DNA of 64,000 bases from Caenorhabditis remanei (taxonomy: Eukaryota > Nematoda > Chromadorea > Rhabditida > Rhabditidae): assembly GCF_010183535.1 (NCBI RefSeq), contig NC_071332.1, positions 10,044,001 to 10,108,000 on the forward strand, in the 5' to 3' direction. The notes under the pieces are model-generated. The model was given only the letters and a program-made list of their open reading frames with translations. It did not search any database and was not told the DNA's origin. The translations under genes were made by a program, and so were the position numbers. Below, piece after piece: positions 34,818 to 46,521 of this stretch (position 1 is the stretch's first letter; each line of letters starts with the position of its first letter).

Positions 34818-36144
34818 ATGCAGACAGCTCACAGTATTATTCAGCGTATCGCGGCAATCATTGCCATCTTCAACAACTGTTTATTGATTATACTCATCAA
34901 ATGCAAATCTCATCGGAAGGTTGGAAAATACAAGTATTTGATGATCTATATTTCCATCTTCGAGATACTTTATGATGTTGTAGATACATTTGCAGCACCG
35001 GTTTGGTCTTAAATTTACACTTCAAACAACTCTCTTTTTCCAGACAATATTCACAAAAGATTCAATGTTTGTAGTGGTGGTTTATGCGGATCAAGAGTTG
35101 GTACCATTTTATTTTATGGAAACTTCCGTTCACTTGTTCTGTGTATTCTATGGAATCTCAATGGCAATATTTGCGATTCATTTCATTTACAGATTTCTTG
35201 TCGTCAGCGAGTAAAACTCAAATCACTCTAGTTCACAAACTCATTAGAAACAATTCAGAAACAACATTGTGAAGAAGCATAATGGAAAACTTATATTCGG
35301 TATGCTTCTTTTTCCAATATTGTTCGGAATTTTTTGGTTTTGGGTTGTCAATTTTTTCGTTGCTCCATTTGACAAAGCTGACGATTGTCTGAGGTAGTTT
35401 ATTATTTTCATCTAACTATTTGTTCTTTTCTCGATTTCACACAAAGACACTTTCAGAGAAAACCGTCTCGAAAATATGGGGCTTAATATCAGTGACGTAG
35501 CTTATGCAGGAGCATATTTCTGGCCAATCGGGGCCGATGGTCATCATCATCCACACTGGAAGACGTTCATTGGAATATTCATCATGATCGTCGCTATTGT
35601 CTGTTTATCTCTTATTGAGGTCAAATACGAAACATTCTTTGTAATTTCAGGTTGTTTCTTTTGGTCTCATCTGCTTTTTCGGATACAAATGCTACCGTCA
35701 AACCAAGCAAATGCTTCAAATAGCATCGACACAGTCGGCATCTTTCAATAAACTTCAAACTCAATTATTCTATGCTCTCGTCTACCAAACTGTGATCCCA
35801 GTATTTCTGATGCACGTGCCTGCCTCTATCGGTTTCAGTGCATCGTTTTTCAATTGCTCTATGGAGATCTTTGGTGAAGTCAGCTCTGTTACTATCAGTT
35901 TTTACCCAACTTTGGATCCTTTACCAAATTTTTTTGTTATTAAAAATTACAGAGAAGCAATATGCAGTAAGTTTTGTCGAAGCAAGAATTGTAAAAATCT
36001 TCTTTTTTTGAAGAAGGATTTCAATTATTCAAACGAAAGGTTTTACAATGCAAAGGATCAAAAGTAGGAGTAGAAACTGCTGCAGCATCAGAGTTGGCTT
36101 CGAATGGAATCACATCTCCGCCGTCAGTTGCTCCACAGAATTGA
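34818..36144 (+). CDS. Chemoreceptor, str class
   Basis: Starts MQTAHSIIQRIAAIIAIFNN at 34818, followed by HRKVGKYKYLMIYISIFEIL, the str helix 1-2 pattern. After a GTTTGG intron it reads TIFTKDSMFVVVVYAD and FYGISMAIFAIHFIYRFLVV. Further exons give KLIFGMLLFPILFGIFWFWV, then the extracellular exon with YAGAYFWPIGADGHHHPHW, then QTQLFYALVYQTVIPVFLM and FYPTLDPLPNFFVIKNYR. The tail exon reads KVLQCKGSKVGVETAAASEL and ends SVAPQN. Class assignment rests on the FYPTLDPLPNFF motif. It appears complete, although the junction before the tail exon is approximate. The pseudogene starting at 36464 is a close copy of this gene. Confidence 0.85.
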
Positions 36145-36190
36145 TTAAATAACTTTTAAATTTATCATCACTTATCAGTAGTGTAGATCT

Positions 36191-36367
36191 ATGACATATT
36201 TTGTTATTCCTATCATTGTTTCCTCCAGTTTCTCGCTCATGATCGCCTGTTTCATCGTCACCAGACAAATCCACAGGGAGTATAATAATGAAAACACACC
36301 TACGTTTATAGCCAAGATATTATCCGAGTTCTTCATTCAGTCTTCACTTCACAAGGGAACCTTTTAA
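36191..36367 (+). pseudogene. Isolated serpentine receptor fragment
   Basis: A 58-residue frame, too short for a gene, reads as one transmembrane helix and the loop after it (FVIPIIVSSSFSLMIACFIV then TRQIHREYNNENTPTFIAK). This resembles the fifth helix and third inner loop of a worm chemoreceptor, but not the adjacent str genes. No flanking exons were found. It is probably a remnant of a deleted receptor gene. Confidence 0.4.
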
Positions 36368-36463
36368 GTGGACCATCAAAAACGACCTATTTAGGTTGAA
36401 AGAGGATGTTTCAAAACCATAAATCTACTTTCAAAAGTTGTTTCCGTGACTTTTAACTGTTTA

Positions 36464-36927
36464 ATGCCGACAGTTCACAGTGTTGTTCAGCGTATCGCTG
36501 CATTTATTGCCATCTTCAACAAGTTTTTTCTTGAGTTTACTCATCAAACTCAAATCTCATCGAAAGATTGGAAAGTACCTGATGATTTATATTTCCATCT
36601 TCGAAATTCTATTTTAGCTTTGATGGTCGTCACCACTCACATTGAGGATCTCTCGTTGGAATAATGATTATGGTTGTGGCTATTGTAAGTTAATGCTGTT
36701 TTGAATAAAAAATTATAACTATTCTCATCATTTTCAGGTTGCTTTAGATCCACTTCCCAACTTTTATATTATCAAGAGTTATAGCAGTAAGTTTGCAATT
36801 ATAATCTAAATACTAATTTTGGATTTCAACAGAACGAGCTCATATGTTCAAACAGAAAGTTTCACAATGCAAAGGAGCGAAAGTAGACGTGAAAACAGCT
36901 TTTGGATCTGAAATTGGACCGGATTGA
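36464..36927 (+). pseudogene. Truncated str receptor copy
   Basis: The start MPTVHSVVQRIAAFIAIFNK copies the str gene at 34818 at the DNA level. A frameshift after the first helix follows, so the next stretch reads the wrong frame (LEFTHQTQISSKDW), although the nucleotides still match the neighbour. Most of the middle exons are missing; the sequence jumps at about 36740 to the conserved DPLPNFYIIKSYS block and the tail exon KVSQCKGAKVDVKTAFGSEI. A local duplication followed by deletion explains this. Confidence 0.8.
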
Positions 36928-37277
36928 ATAATAGTTTCGGTTTCTCCACACACATGAAAACACACTTGATAAACTGATTTTTTTTAATCTTCTATAATCT
37001 TGAGTAATTTTTTAAAATACTTTTTCTTATGATTCATCGCTTTCAAATTCTCAATGATTTTTCGGAGTAGTCACCTAAACCAATCTGAATTTGTAGATGA
37101 TTGTGCGGCAAAACAAAAGTAATTTTATAATCATTAACAAAGTTTTCAACTGTGTTGTCCAACTAAAGAAACCATAAAGTTCGAGTATTGTCGAAGCATT
37201 TGTCGCAGGGAATTGCAGATCTCTAGACTACTCATCCAGTCAAACTTACGAATATTCAATTTACTCAACGTCATGAA

Positions 37278-37433
37278 ATGAGTCAGGTACTCACGCACTC
37301 GGAAGTTTTATCATCCGCCAGACAATTACTTAATTCTCTAGTGGCCATCTGTATTTGTCTGATTATTTTGTTATCGCAGACAGAACTACTTTCACTCTTT
37401 CACTTCATTTTATTCATTCTAACAGATAGATAG
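37278..37433 (+). pseudogene. Fragment of a str receptor helix 6 region
   Basis: An open stretch reads VLSSARQLLNSLVAICICLI, which matches the QLLNSLVAQ block that opens the sixth helix of str genes, including the one at 23867. No other exon of such a gene lies around it. It is the third receptor fragment in this interval. Confidence 0.5.
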
Positions 37434-37447
37434 ATAAAGCGACGAAA

Positions 37448-38824
37448 ATGTGCCCTCGATCAATTTTTCAGCAAATATCTGCAGTAATCGGAGTTCTGAG
37501 TAATATTCTCTTAGTTATCCTAATTATTAAAAAATCTCCAAAAACTCTAGGAAGCTATAAAATATTGATGATCTATATATCGTGCTTTGAAATTTTGTAT
37601 TCAATTCTTAATGCACTTGTCGTACCTGTAAGTTTCTAAACAATTCATATCTGAGCGAATTGATTTCTTTTAGAAAATGTTTAGTCAAAACTCCGGAGCA
37701 CTAATCTTCGTTTTCGCTAAAGAAGCGTTGCTTCCCAAAAGTTTCTTGTTACCGGCAAATGGTAAAGTTTTAACAAAACCCGAAATATTCAAAATTCTTA
37801 AAATTTTAGTCTTGTATTGCACATTTTTCGGATCTTCGATGGCGTTGTTTGCTATTCATTTTATATATAGATACTTGGCAGTTACAGGGTCTGTACGGCT
37901 TTTCTCTTAATATTGAACGTACTCCCTTTCAGAAGCAACTTGATCAAAAATCACAATAGGAAAGTGATAATTTTCCTGTTGCTTTTCCCATTAAGTTTTG
38001 GTTTTTTCTGGTATTTATTAAGTCATTTCACGTTGGGACCATTTGAAGAAGGTGACTTGTTCGTGAGGTAAGTTTCGGAAATAAAACACGAATCGATGTA
38101 TTTATATAGAAAGTATTATCTTGTTGATCACGATATCCAACTGTCCGAAATTCACTATGTTGGATACTACTTCTACCCTGAAGATGCTTATGGGAATACA
38201 ACCATGAATTGGAAATGTATTGTTGGTTGTGCTATAGAAGCTTCTTTCATAGTAAGTGGAGAGTATATGGAAATTTAAGAAACGACGGATGCTCGCCAAA
38301 GAAAGCACGGAAGAAAGTTAATCCAAAGTTCCTCATTGCAGAACGTCTCTTTTGGAATTATATTCTACTATGGTTACAAGTGCTATCGTCACACTAAATC
38401 AGCAAGCAAAAAATTCACAACATCCTCTTCCCACATTTCTCTACAAACTCAATTGTTCTATGCATTGGTTTTTCAAACGGTCATTCCAGTATTTCTCATG
38501 CATATTCCATCAACTATTAGTATATCAGCAGCATTCAGTAACATATCTTTCGAGTCGCTGAGCCAAATGCTCGCGTGTACTATATCTCTATATCCTGCTC
38601 TTGATCCACTTCCAAACTTTTTCATTATCAAAAGTTATCGGTTGGCAATCCTTGGTAACGTTAGATTTATAAGAATGATATCATCATGAAAATTGTGTTC
38701 AGGGTTCTTCAAAAGAGTGGCTTATTTCATTGTCTGTCGAAAAGCTAATACAACGAATATCATCAAGGTTCAAACTAGAAACGAATTGTTTATGTCGAAT
38801 GCATCGAAAACAATAATGACTTGA
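37448..38824 (+). CDS. Chemoreceptor, str class
   Basis: Starts MCPRSIFQQISAVIGVLSNI at 37448, then IKKSPKTLGSYKILMIYISC, the str opening. Downstream exons encode SSMALFAIHFIYRYLAVTG, KVIIFLLLFPLSFGFFWYLL, an extracellular exon with YVGYYFYPEDAYGNTTMNW, then FGIIFYYGYKCYRHTKSASK. The late block reads LQTQLFYALVFQTVIPVFLM and SLYPALDPLPNFFIIKSYR. A final exon spliced at about 38703 gives FFKRVAYFIVCRKANTTNI and ends ASKTIMT. The junctions I followed use GT/AG ends and the frame appears intact. Function as an odour or peptide receptor is inferred from the family; the ligand is unknown. It is a separate, older relative of the gene at 34818. Confidence 0.85.
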
Positions 38825-38895
38825 GAGAAGCAAAATGGAATAATTAGGGACAAAGAAACTGTTTTCTGTTCGAATGAATAAGTTCAAGTGTTCAG

Positions 38896-40145
38896 TTAAT
38901 TCATTGATGTCGATCCGATAGTTGTTATTCTTTTTGTTTGAGTTTTTCCACGTACTCCAAACATCCAAGTACGGAATTCCATGTTACAGATAAATACAAT
39001 CATTCTGAAATCCTTCTACTACACATTTCTCTGTTGGGTTGCCTTACGGATCAAAAATATGAAGTAAATTAGAAGAGAATGAAGTCGTCCAAAATATTTT
39101 CCAGTTTTCCGGCATTGATGTTGGCATTAGGTTTCTACCCCCTTGATACCAAAACGCATGAATTGTGAAAACAAATCCTTGAACCAGAACTTGACGAGCG
39201 AAATTCATTTCTCGTCTTCTCGTTTCTACACTCTTTGATTTAAAGATTCGATTCTGTAACATTAGGTTTCTCCAAGGCTAATTCAGATGTCTTACTCTCA
39301 AAATAACCAACAACAAGAGAGCTGACAGGTCAACAACAGTCGTGATCAAAGCTAAGGGCGTTTGAAAACTTCGGTATATTTCCAATAGTGACCCACAAAT
39401 CTAAAATAAATATTCTGTTCCATTTTATGATCACTGAAAGTTCAAACCTCGTTTTTCGATTCATCAAAGAACCAACCTTCGTGAACAATAACAAATCTGC
39501 ATTGACCTAAAAGCCCCAATAATGGAAAAATCTTTGGTACGTGAAACTTACGGAAAACTAGAATGAAAGTGCTGATGGACAGTGGGATCAACCAATTTGC
39601 AGCAAAAAAAGCAGCAAGAAACTTTCCTCTGAAAATTTCGCGATTGACCGTCTACAAGGTTCCTAATAAACTTACTTGAATATGCCATTATACGCAATCG
39701 GAAAAAGAATAGCACACAGTCTGTTGAGAGAAATGAGTAAAAAGCTGATGAGAATTATATGTACTGTTATAATTGCAGAAGCACCAATAAGATAACTGTT
39801 GTCAATCACTGTTTTCCAATTCCTGAAACCAGAAAGTTTTTCATAATCTCAAATTCCATCGGAATCTCACAATGTGTAACCGAAGAAGAAGAAGATGAAA
39901 CATGTCGTGCAAGGTATCATTTCAGCCAAATTCTGATTGATTGTCAGCATTCCGAAGGAAGATTTCATTGATGGAATACGAGAACTTCCTATTATAACTA
40001 GGGTCATCATGAAATTTCCAATAGCACAAATCTTCAAAACGCTTACCAATTAGAACTAACTTTCCTTATTTGTGAAACATACCAGAGATACGATAGACCC
40101 TGCAAGAATATCTTCATAGACGCTGATCATAGGAGCAGAAGCCAT
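38896..40145 (-). CDS. Chemoreceptor, srx class
   Basis: Minus-strand gene starting MASAPMISVYEDILAGSIVS (ATG at 40143-40145). It continues ICAIGNFMMTLVIIGSSRIP and SFGMLTINQNLAEMIPCTTC, the srx helix 1-2 pattern. Later exons give YLIGASAIITVHIILISFLL and LNRLCAILFPIAYNGIFK, then GKFLAAFFAANWLIPLSIST. Next come GQCRFVIVHEGWFFDESKNE, SFQTPLALITTVVDLSALLL and NFARQVLVQGFVFTIHAFWY. A last exon is needed: LLHIFDP splices with a GTAAGG donor into MIVFICNMEFRTWMFGVRG, ending TIGSTSMN, which restores the normal srx end. The frame is intact. Its start region is well separated from the srxa-like cluster. Confidence 0.8.
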
Positions 40146-41169
40146 TTCGAGTATTCCAAAGTAAGAATGAAACTGGAACCAAGTTTCAGACCACGAGACA
40201 GGGAATTGGAAAGTTCAAGATAATCGTGAGAGAATGGAAAGTTGTTTCTCAGTAAAGGTGGCACAAGTTATAACTCCTCCAAACTACACTAAATGACGAT
40301 GAAGCGAACAAGTCAGTGGCCTGGAACTAATGGTGACGACCAGTACCACTGACCACTGCTGATGTGAAGGAAGCAATATCTTGTTTGTGTAGTTGATTTC
40401 TTGGTAATTTTTGAAATGTTTATCATCATGGCTCACTGGATGCGTGATGTAATAGAAACTGTCGGTTGTTGATCAAGTTCTTGGGATAATACATGAGTTT
40501 TCTAAGAAAATACTCTTGCAAAGCGAGGTATGAAAATTGTAGATGGAGAAATTCATCAGATGACTATCGGATTTTTAACGATCAACGATTTCTCACAGCA
40601 CAAAAGAATCCTGGGTTTTGTAGATACTCCGACCAACACTCCCCCGGAAACTTCTGAAAACAGATCTGATAAAAATTGAAGAAAATAATTTGTTTATGGG
40701 ACAAAACAATGAAATTGCAATGAGATTGTCTGGACAATGAAATTGTTCTGGAACTCAATTATTTTCTCCGTCTCTTTTCATTTGAACAACTAAACAGTTA
40801 TAAGAATGCACGTTCCAAGCATTGTCAGTCGCTGGAATAGACGGCTGCAAAGACCTGTGCAAATTTCAAATCAAACAACCAATAATATGGAGCATAGTTT
40901 TAACGGGTTTCAATCAATCAAAAATGGCCTTGCGGATGTAATTAGTTGTTTTTAAATACGAATTACTCCAGGATCTCTCTTATTTGTGTGCTTTGGCCAT
41001 TTTACTCTATCAAGTTATTTTTAATCTTGATGCAAAACAGAAAATAAGACGTTGAACTTCATTGAATTACATTCAGACGCAATCCAATGATTGTCAGACA
41101 TGGACTAACATCAGACATACACTGAGAATTCATTTTCTCAGTCTATTTATTCTCATTTGAAATAACTAA
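40146..41169. other. Divergent intergenic region between receptor genes
   Basis: No coding sequence is supported. It lies between the minus-strand srx gene and the plus-strand srxa-like cluster and presumably holds both promoters. I saw no repeat or clear motif. Confidence 0.45.
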
Positions 41170-42361
41170 ATGATCCCTTTTCTCTTCATCATTTATTCAT
41201 CAGTACTTGTCTTCTCTTTATTGTTTTTAGTGTTTTTCTTTTATACTATCAAAAGTTACAAACAAAAAGGTTTACTAAAAATAATCAAGGTTAAGCACTT
41301 ATCTCTTCAGGTAGCATTCCTACGGTATACATTTATCTGATGGTATTTTGTAATTTTGTCGAAATTTGGATGGAGCTTTGCAACGATGTGATGCCTGTTT
41401 TTCTGACTAAGAACAGCTATGATTGTGATTTGAAACTAGTGCCAAGCATATGATTTAGCTCTAATTTTGCAGATTTTTATAAAAATATTGGAGTGTATGT
41501 TACGCTAGTTGACAATTTAGTATATTCCTATCCATTATTTTTGACAATTCTGATGGTTTGTGAAAGAATTTATGTATTGATATTTCCATTTGGGAGAGTC
41601 TTCGCAAATAAGAAACTGTGGTGGTACTGTTGTGGGATTGCTGTGAGCAATTGGTGCATCTGGCCATAGATGAAGTGTGTGCTTTCAGACTTGGACAGCG
41701 ATCTTCGTGATTACTCCTTTCTATAAAGGTTGTCCCGTGATATTCGATTACTACAGTCTCACATATGTTACGGAGTGTGAACACTTTGTAAGTCATCATG
41801 ATGCGTTTTCGGAATATCGAAAATATCTTTTCTTCTTCAGTTCACGTACTTGTTCAACAATTTCAACTGGGTTATACCAATCTCTTGTATGCTACTCAAC
41901 ATTGTCATCATATTTTATGTTTCCTACATTCGAAGGAAATCCCAAATGAACAGTGATCAACGTAAATTGAGGGTTGACTAATGTTTTCTTACATTTCAAC
42001 AATTTCAGTGAAACGTCGAAAAGAAGAAAAAGTTATGATATCTCAATCAGTTGCCACAACTACTTTCCTCATTACTTATGAAATCACAGAGATTTTAAAT
42101 AGTATCTTTAAGGTTAGCTTCATGATTTTACCACTAGTTCTAAAAACCAGCAGAAAACATTTCCAGACAGAATACCTTGCCCTTTCGGAATCGACTCAAC
42201 GGGCGATATACTACACGAGAGATTCTTTAGTTGGACTCACGTGTTTCTTCATTTATTTCGTTGGAACCCCTGCAATACGAAAGATTATCTTCGATAGAGC
42301 ATTCTTCGTAACAACCGGAAGAAACAAGTTTAAAACAGTTTCTGTTAGTGCGATGATTTAA
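41170..42361 (+). CDS. Chemoreceptor, srxa-like, cluster member 1
   Basis: Starts MIPFLFIIYSSVLVFSLLFL at 41170; the exon ends in YTIKSYKQK. Following exons give SIPTVYIYLMVFCNFVEIWM and LTKNSYD, then YPLFLTILMVCERIYVLIFP with FGRVFANKKLWWYCC. After that come ITPFYKGCPVIFDYYSLTYV, SCMLLNIVIIFYVSYIRRK, ISQSVATTTFLITYEITEIL and LVGLTCFFIYFVGTPAIRK. The shared landmarks (ERIY, KLW.YC, GCP, YEITE, CFFIYF.GTP) define the whole cluster. I place it in the srxa class from memory of its pattern, so the class name is moderately sure while the receptor call is firm. The third donor (T then GTGATT) is weak. It appears complete. Confidence 0.75.
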
Positions 42362-42919
42362 ATAAATTGATTTCATTCTAACCGTTTTTGTATATTCATT
42401 GTAACAGATCTGGATTTTGGTCCCCAATGTGCTATTGTTCAAGTGTGTTATTGTTCAAGCATAATTTGATGACTTTGCAAATAAATCTGTTCTGACCAAA
42501 TTAAAACTTTCTGTCCACTAATATTCTCCGATGGAAGAGGTGCTTCTAGTCCTAGAAGTAGTTATATTCTGTTAGAATCAGTAGAGGTAACACAGATTTT
42601 CATTCTGAAAAATCTTGAAAAAAAAATTCTTCCAAACACGTAAGCACTTAGAAAATGGTTCTCGTTTTGTCCCAGTCTACTGAATTGACGTCGACAAAAC
42701 GCGAACATAACTAACTTTCGATGCGAACTGAAGACCGTGCGTATTTTCGTGCACGTATATGTTAGGCTGAATAACAAGAAAATTCTGGATCTGAAATAAA
42801 ATAAAATTTCTATGAGCCGATAAAACCACAAACTCATAACAACAGCTACACGATTTCTACCTAGTCTCTGTTTTCATTTGAATTTCTTTTTTTGTTGGTG
42901 ATAAAGTTTGAATCAGAAT

Positions 42920-44139
42920 ATGGAGTTGACATCTCATCCATTACTTCACACTTTGTACTCTATGATACTGTTTCTTTCATTGTTATTTCTGATGTTTTTC
43001 TTTTATTCTATCAAAACTTATAACAGAAAAGGTGTGTCATTAAAAGTTAAATGGAGTTGAATATTTTGACAGTTCAGATAGAATACCAATAGTTTATATT
43101 TATGTTATGATCATCAGCAACTTTATTGAATTGCTCATTGAGGTCTTCAACGATGTGATTCCATTATTTCTCACTGCTCAAACTTATGGATGTCTGTTTG
43201 TTTTATTCCTTTCCCTCATCTTTCTTATTTCAATAATATACAGGGCTTCGTCAATTTATGGGAGAGTATACAACACTTTTAGATGATTTCTCGTACGCTT
43301 TCCCAATGTTTCTCACGGTTGTTATGGTAGCTGAGAGATTTTATGTTGTGTTTCGACCTCGCGGAGAATTGTTTTCTGATCGGAAATTATGGTTTTATTG
43401 TCTCCTCCTAGCGGTGAGCTTTCAAGTGAGAAGCCATTTAGATTACTGTTTTGCAGATTTTCACAATGGTTTTTTGTATCATTCCATTTTTCTCAGGATG
43501 TCCGATAAACTATGATTTCTATACATTCACTTACGAATCACAGTGTGAACACATCGTAAGTTTTGAAAAACATAATAAACTAAGTTTCAATCCTTTCAGT
43601 TCACCTATCTTTTCGACAAGTACAACGGTGTCATTCCTCATGTGTGTATGTTTCTCAACATTGGTTTAATTTTGAACCTTTCTTGTAAAAGAAGAAAATC
43701 CCACAGTGCAAATGATGCAGGTGAGGGAAGTAATTATGATATAAACTCCTAGTGTTTCTCTTTTTCAGTAACGAAAGCAAGACGAAGTCATGAAAAAACA
43801 ATGCTTATTCAGTCAATGTTGTCTACTGCATTCCTTTTATCTTATGAAATTACTGAATCCATCATTAATATATACTTTGTGAGGCCTAATTGAGAAGTAG
43901 ATTTTAAATTTAATCTGAATAATATTTAGGAAGAATATATGAAATTCTCAGAATTAACACGACGATCTATTTATTATTCAAGAAATGTTACAGTAGCTCT
44001 ACGATGTTTTTTCATCTACTTCATTGGCACGCCGGCGATAAGAACGATTATTATAGACAAGGCAATAATGATGGTTAAAAAGAAGAAGAGGATACGTGTA
44101 GTTGTGATTACGAGTAGCCGAGATCAATCTGTTTTTTGA
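42920..44139 (+). CDS. Chemoreceptor, srxa-like, cluster member 2
   Basis: Starts MELTSHPLLHTLYSMILFLS at 42920, with a YSIKTYNRK exon end as in member 1. Exons follow with DRIPIVYIYVMIISNFIELL, FPMFLTVVMVAERFYVVFRP and DRKLWFYCLLLA. Next come FCIIPFFSGCPINYDFYTFT, CMFLNIGLILNLSCKRRKS, MLIQSMLSTAFLLSYEITES and CFFIYFIGTPAIRTIIIDKA. The tail is lysine- and arginine-rich and ends RDQSVF. All exon boundaries follow the cluster pattern. Same family as its neighbours; no ligand is known. Confidence 0.75.
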
Positions 44140-44274
44140 ATAATGACGTTTTTTTATGAGAATTTCTTCGTTTACACAATCCATAGATGACACTGATTTC
44201 AACAACACGGAAATATTTTCTATTCTCAAAACAAACAAGAAAAATTGAATAAATTCTATATAATAAGTGTGCAG

Positions 44275-45266
44275 GTTTTTGTAGAAATCGAATTCCATAA
44301 ATGGGTGTGCAACTTTGTTCAACTTTCTATGGAAGTCATTCAGGATGTTGTCCCTGTTTTCTTGAGCAAAGAAGGTTACAATTGTTAGTTTTAGAAAAAG
44401 GAATCCGTTTGAAAGAATTATTTTTCCAGTTGTACGTCATAACTATGGAAAATATATCACATTTATTCATGACATACGGATAACCAATATTTTTAACAGC
44501 TTTGATGGTTATCGAAAGATTTTATTTAATCTTTTTCCCGGTCGGACAGGCATGCTCAAATGAAAAACTTTGGTTTTATTGTTTCACCTTAGCTGTAAAT
44601 CTTTTCTTAAAGACAGGATTATTTAACAGAAAAAACAAGATTTTCAGATTTTCTCAATGATTTTTTTGGTTGGTTCCATAGTTCTCCGAATGTCCTGTAA
44701 TCTATGACTTCAACTCGCTGAGTTTTGTTCCAAAATATGAATGCATTCATCTGGTGAACCATAAAAACTGAACTTTCATTTGATACAACTTTTCAGCTAA
44801 CATTGGTTTGATTCTGCATCTATCTCATAAAAGAAAAAGAAATCAACAGAATGATGACCCGCGTACTGAAAATCTCACATTATTTGTTCAAAGCTATATT
44901 CTTTTTCAGTATCAATTGCGCGACGGATTCGCGAGAAAACAATGTTAATTCAAGTGGTTGTTTCAGCAATTTTTCTTTTGTTTTTCGATATTATCTATTA
45001 TCTCATGATGCTAATAGTAGTTTTAATTGTATTGGTGCACTACCAACAAGGATTTTACAGACATCATTTGTCCGGAGTTGGCTGCTCAAATTATTTTTTA
45101 TTCTCAAAAGGCCGCAATTGGATTGACTTTCTTCTTGATTTATTTTGTTGGAACTCCAGCAACCCGAATTATAATTCTGGAGAAAGCAGCCAAAGTATTG
45201 AACAAAAATATGAAAACAAGTTCTGTGAATGTACAATCAGTGACAAAACGACCCGGAGCAGTTTAA
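44275..45266 (+). pseudogene. Decayed srxa-like receptor, cluster member 3
   Basis: Pieces of the cluster pattern are in order but not joinable. There is a partial second exon (STEVIQ-type sequence before PVFLSKEG), then LMVIERFYLIFFPVGQACSN with KLWFYCFTLA. After that come a damaged fourth exon with stops, MLIQVVVSAIFLLFFDIIYY, and a last exon with GLTFFLIYFVGTPATRIIIL. The first exon is missing, part of helix 3 is deleted and several frames are broken. The final exon remains open to the stop at 45266, so decay may be moderately recent. Confidence 0.8.
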
Positions 45267-45479
45267 AGAGTTTCATTGAAAAACTCATAATTGTCAATAT
45301 GAAATTATTTCAAAATAAGCAAAAATCAAACTGAAACTACTTGTCAACGAAAATGTCAGGCATACGTCTACTCCTTTGTGCTCAAAGATAACCGTACACT
45401 ACAATGATCTTTGAAATCTACTGATATCATTTGGATCAGAATAAGCGAACAAACCACGGAATTATGTTTTTTCGGAACG

Positions 45480-46521
45480 AAAAAAGTAAATGGTTTAGAG
45501 TGTTCAGCTGAAATAATATTCCATGTTGAGTCACTATTTGAGAAATGACAGGTTGGAGATGGCTTCTCTATTGTGTCTATGTGCTGACTTTAGAGGGAAG
45601 GTGAACCCCGTCAGACTTAGAATGCGAGAATAACAATAGAGGAAAGGTGTGACAGATTTATTAAATAGTGTTAAAGGGTCAGGAGGATACTTTAGGTGTC
45701 TTGAGTTCTTCGGGAGCCGGAGCATAGGTGGAGTAGTTGTCGGAGACGCGGTTGAGGCGTCGATTGATGGAGCTTCCAGCAGTTGAATGTCCCGTAGAGC
45801 GAGAGAGTGTTGAACAAGAGTAGAGTGAAGTTTCCCGTTGATTCCGTTTCCTTATATGCAGCGAATCGAGGGCGATCGTTATCTTGGGGTCGGCACAATC
45901 AGAGGTCAGGGCACGCAAGTAGTCGACGAGAGTTGTTGAGCATTTCCTCGGGAAGGTCACGTAACACGTATTGAATTCATTGTCAAAACCATTTCTTATA
46001 GCCATTTTGGTTAGATATTTGTGAATCTAACAGACGCCATAGAGTTGTTAGGCTGGTTATTGAAGGTCGTGAATTAATGGCTAGTTAATTCCACGACACT
46101 GGGGGGCCACGAGAAGAACTCTGTGGCGGCTCCCAAAATGCTGTGATTTCGTGAAGAAGCAGTTGCTGCTGTGAATGTGTACGAATCATAAGTACAAGTG
46201 TTGATCGTAGTTTGTAACTGATTGCTCGAGTGATTTGAGTTGATCCCTCAGTTGTAGTGAGATAATGTATGTGGGTTTGGAAGTTTGTGAAACTGAAATA
46301 GTTGTGAGGGAGCTTGGTGAGCTATCTTTACCAATCATGGTTTGTTGTTGCTGTGAGTAGTGTCTACAATAGATTTTATAATTGTAGGACAGCATAGATA
46401 TGTTATCGTGTGATAGTTATCCAAAATTGTGGTCTAGTGTGGACTGTGACAATTCTTGTGAGCCCGTGTGGCTTTGGTGATTTAGTTAGGTCGTGAATTA
46501 AGACCTATTAATTCCGCGACA
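45480..46521 (-). mobile_element. Repeat insertion, possible LTR-retroelement remnant
   Basis: Read on the minus strand, 46521 starts TGTCGCGGAATTAA, and a related copy TGTCGTGGAATTAA lies at 46098. Each is followed by a matching TTAATTCACGACC, so each forms a short hairpin, and the two copies are in direct orientation about 420 bases apart. The base composition here is richer in GC than the flanks. Minus-strand frames of 69 and 108 residues (46186-46395 and 45679-46005) show polar, gag-like composition but no recognisable motif. The right edge abuts the first exon of the next receptor. The left edge is not defined, and the element class is a guess. Confidence 0.45.
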
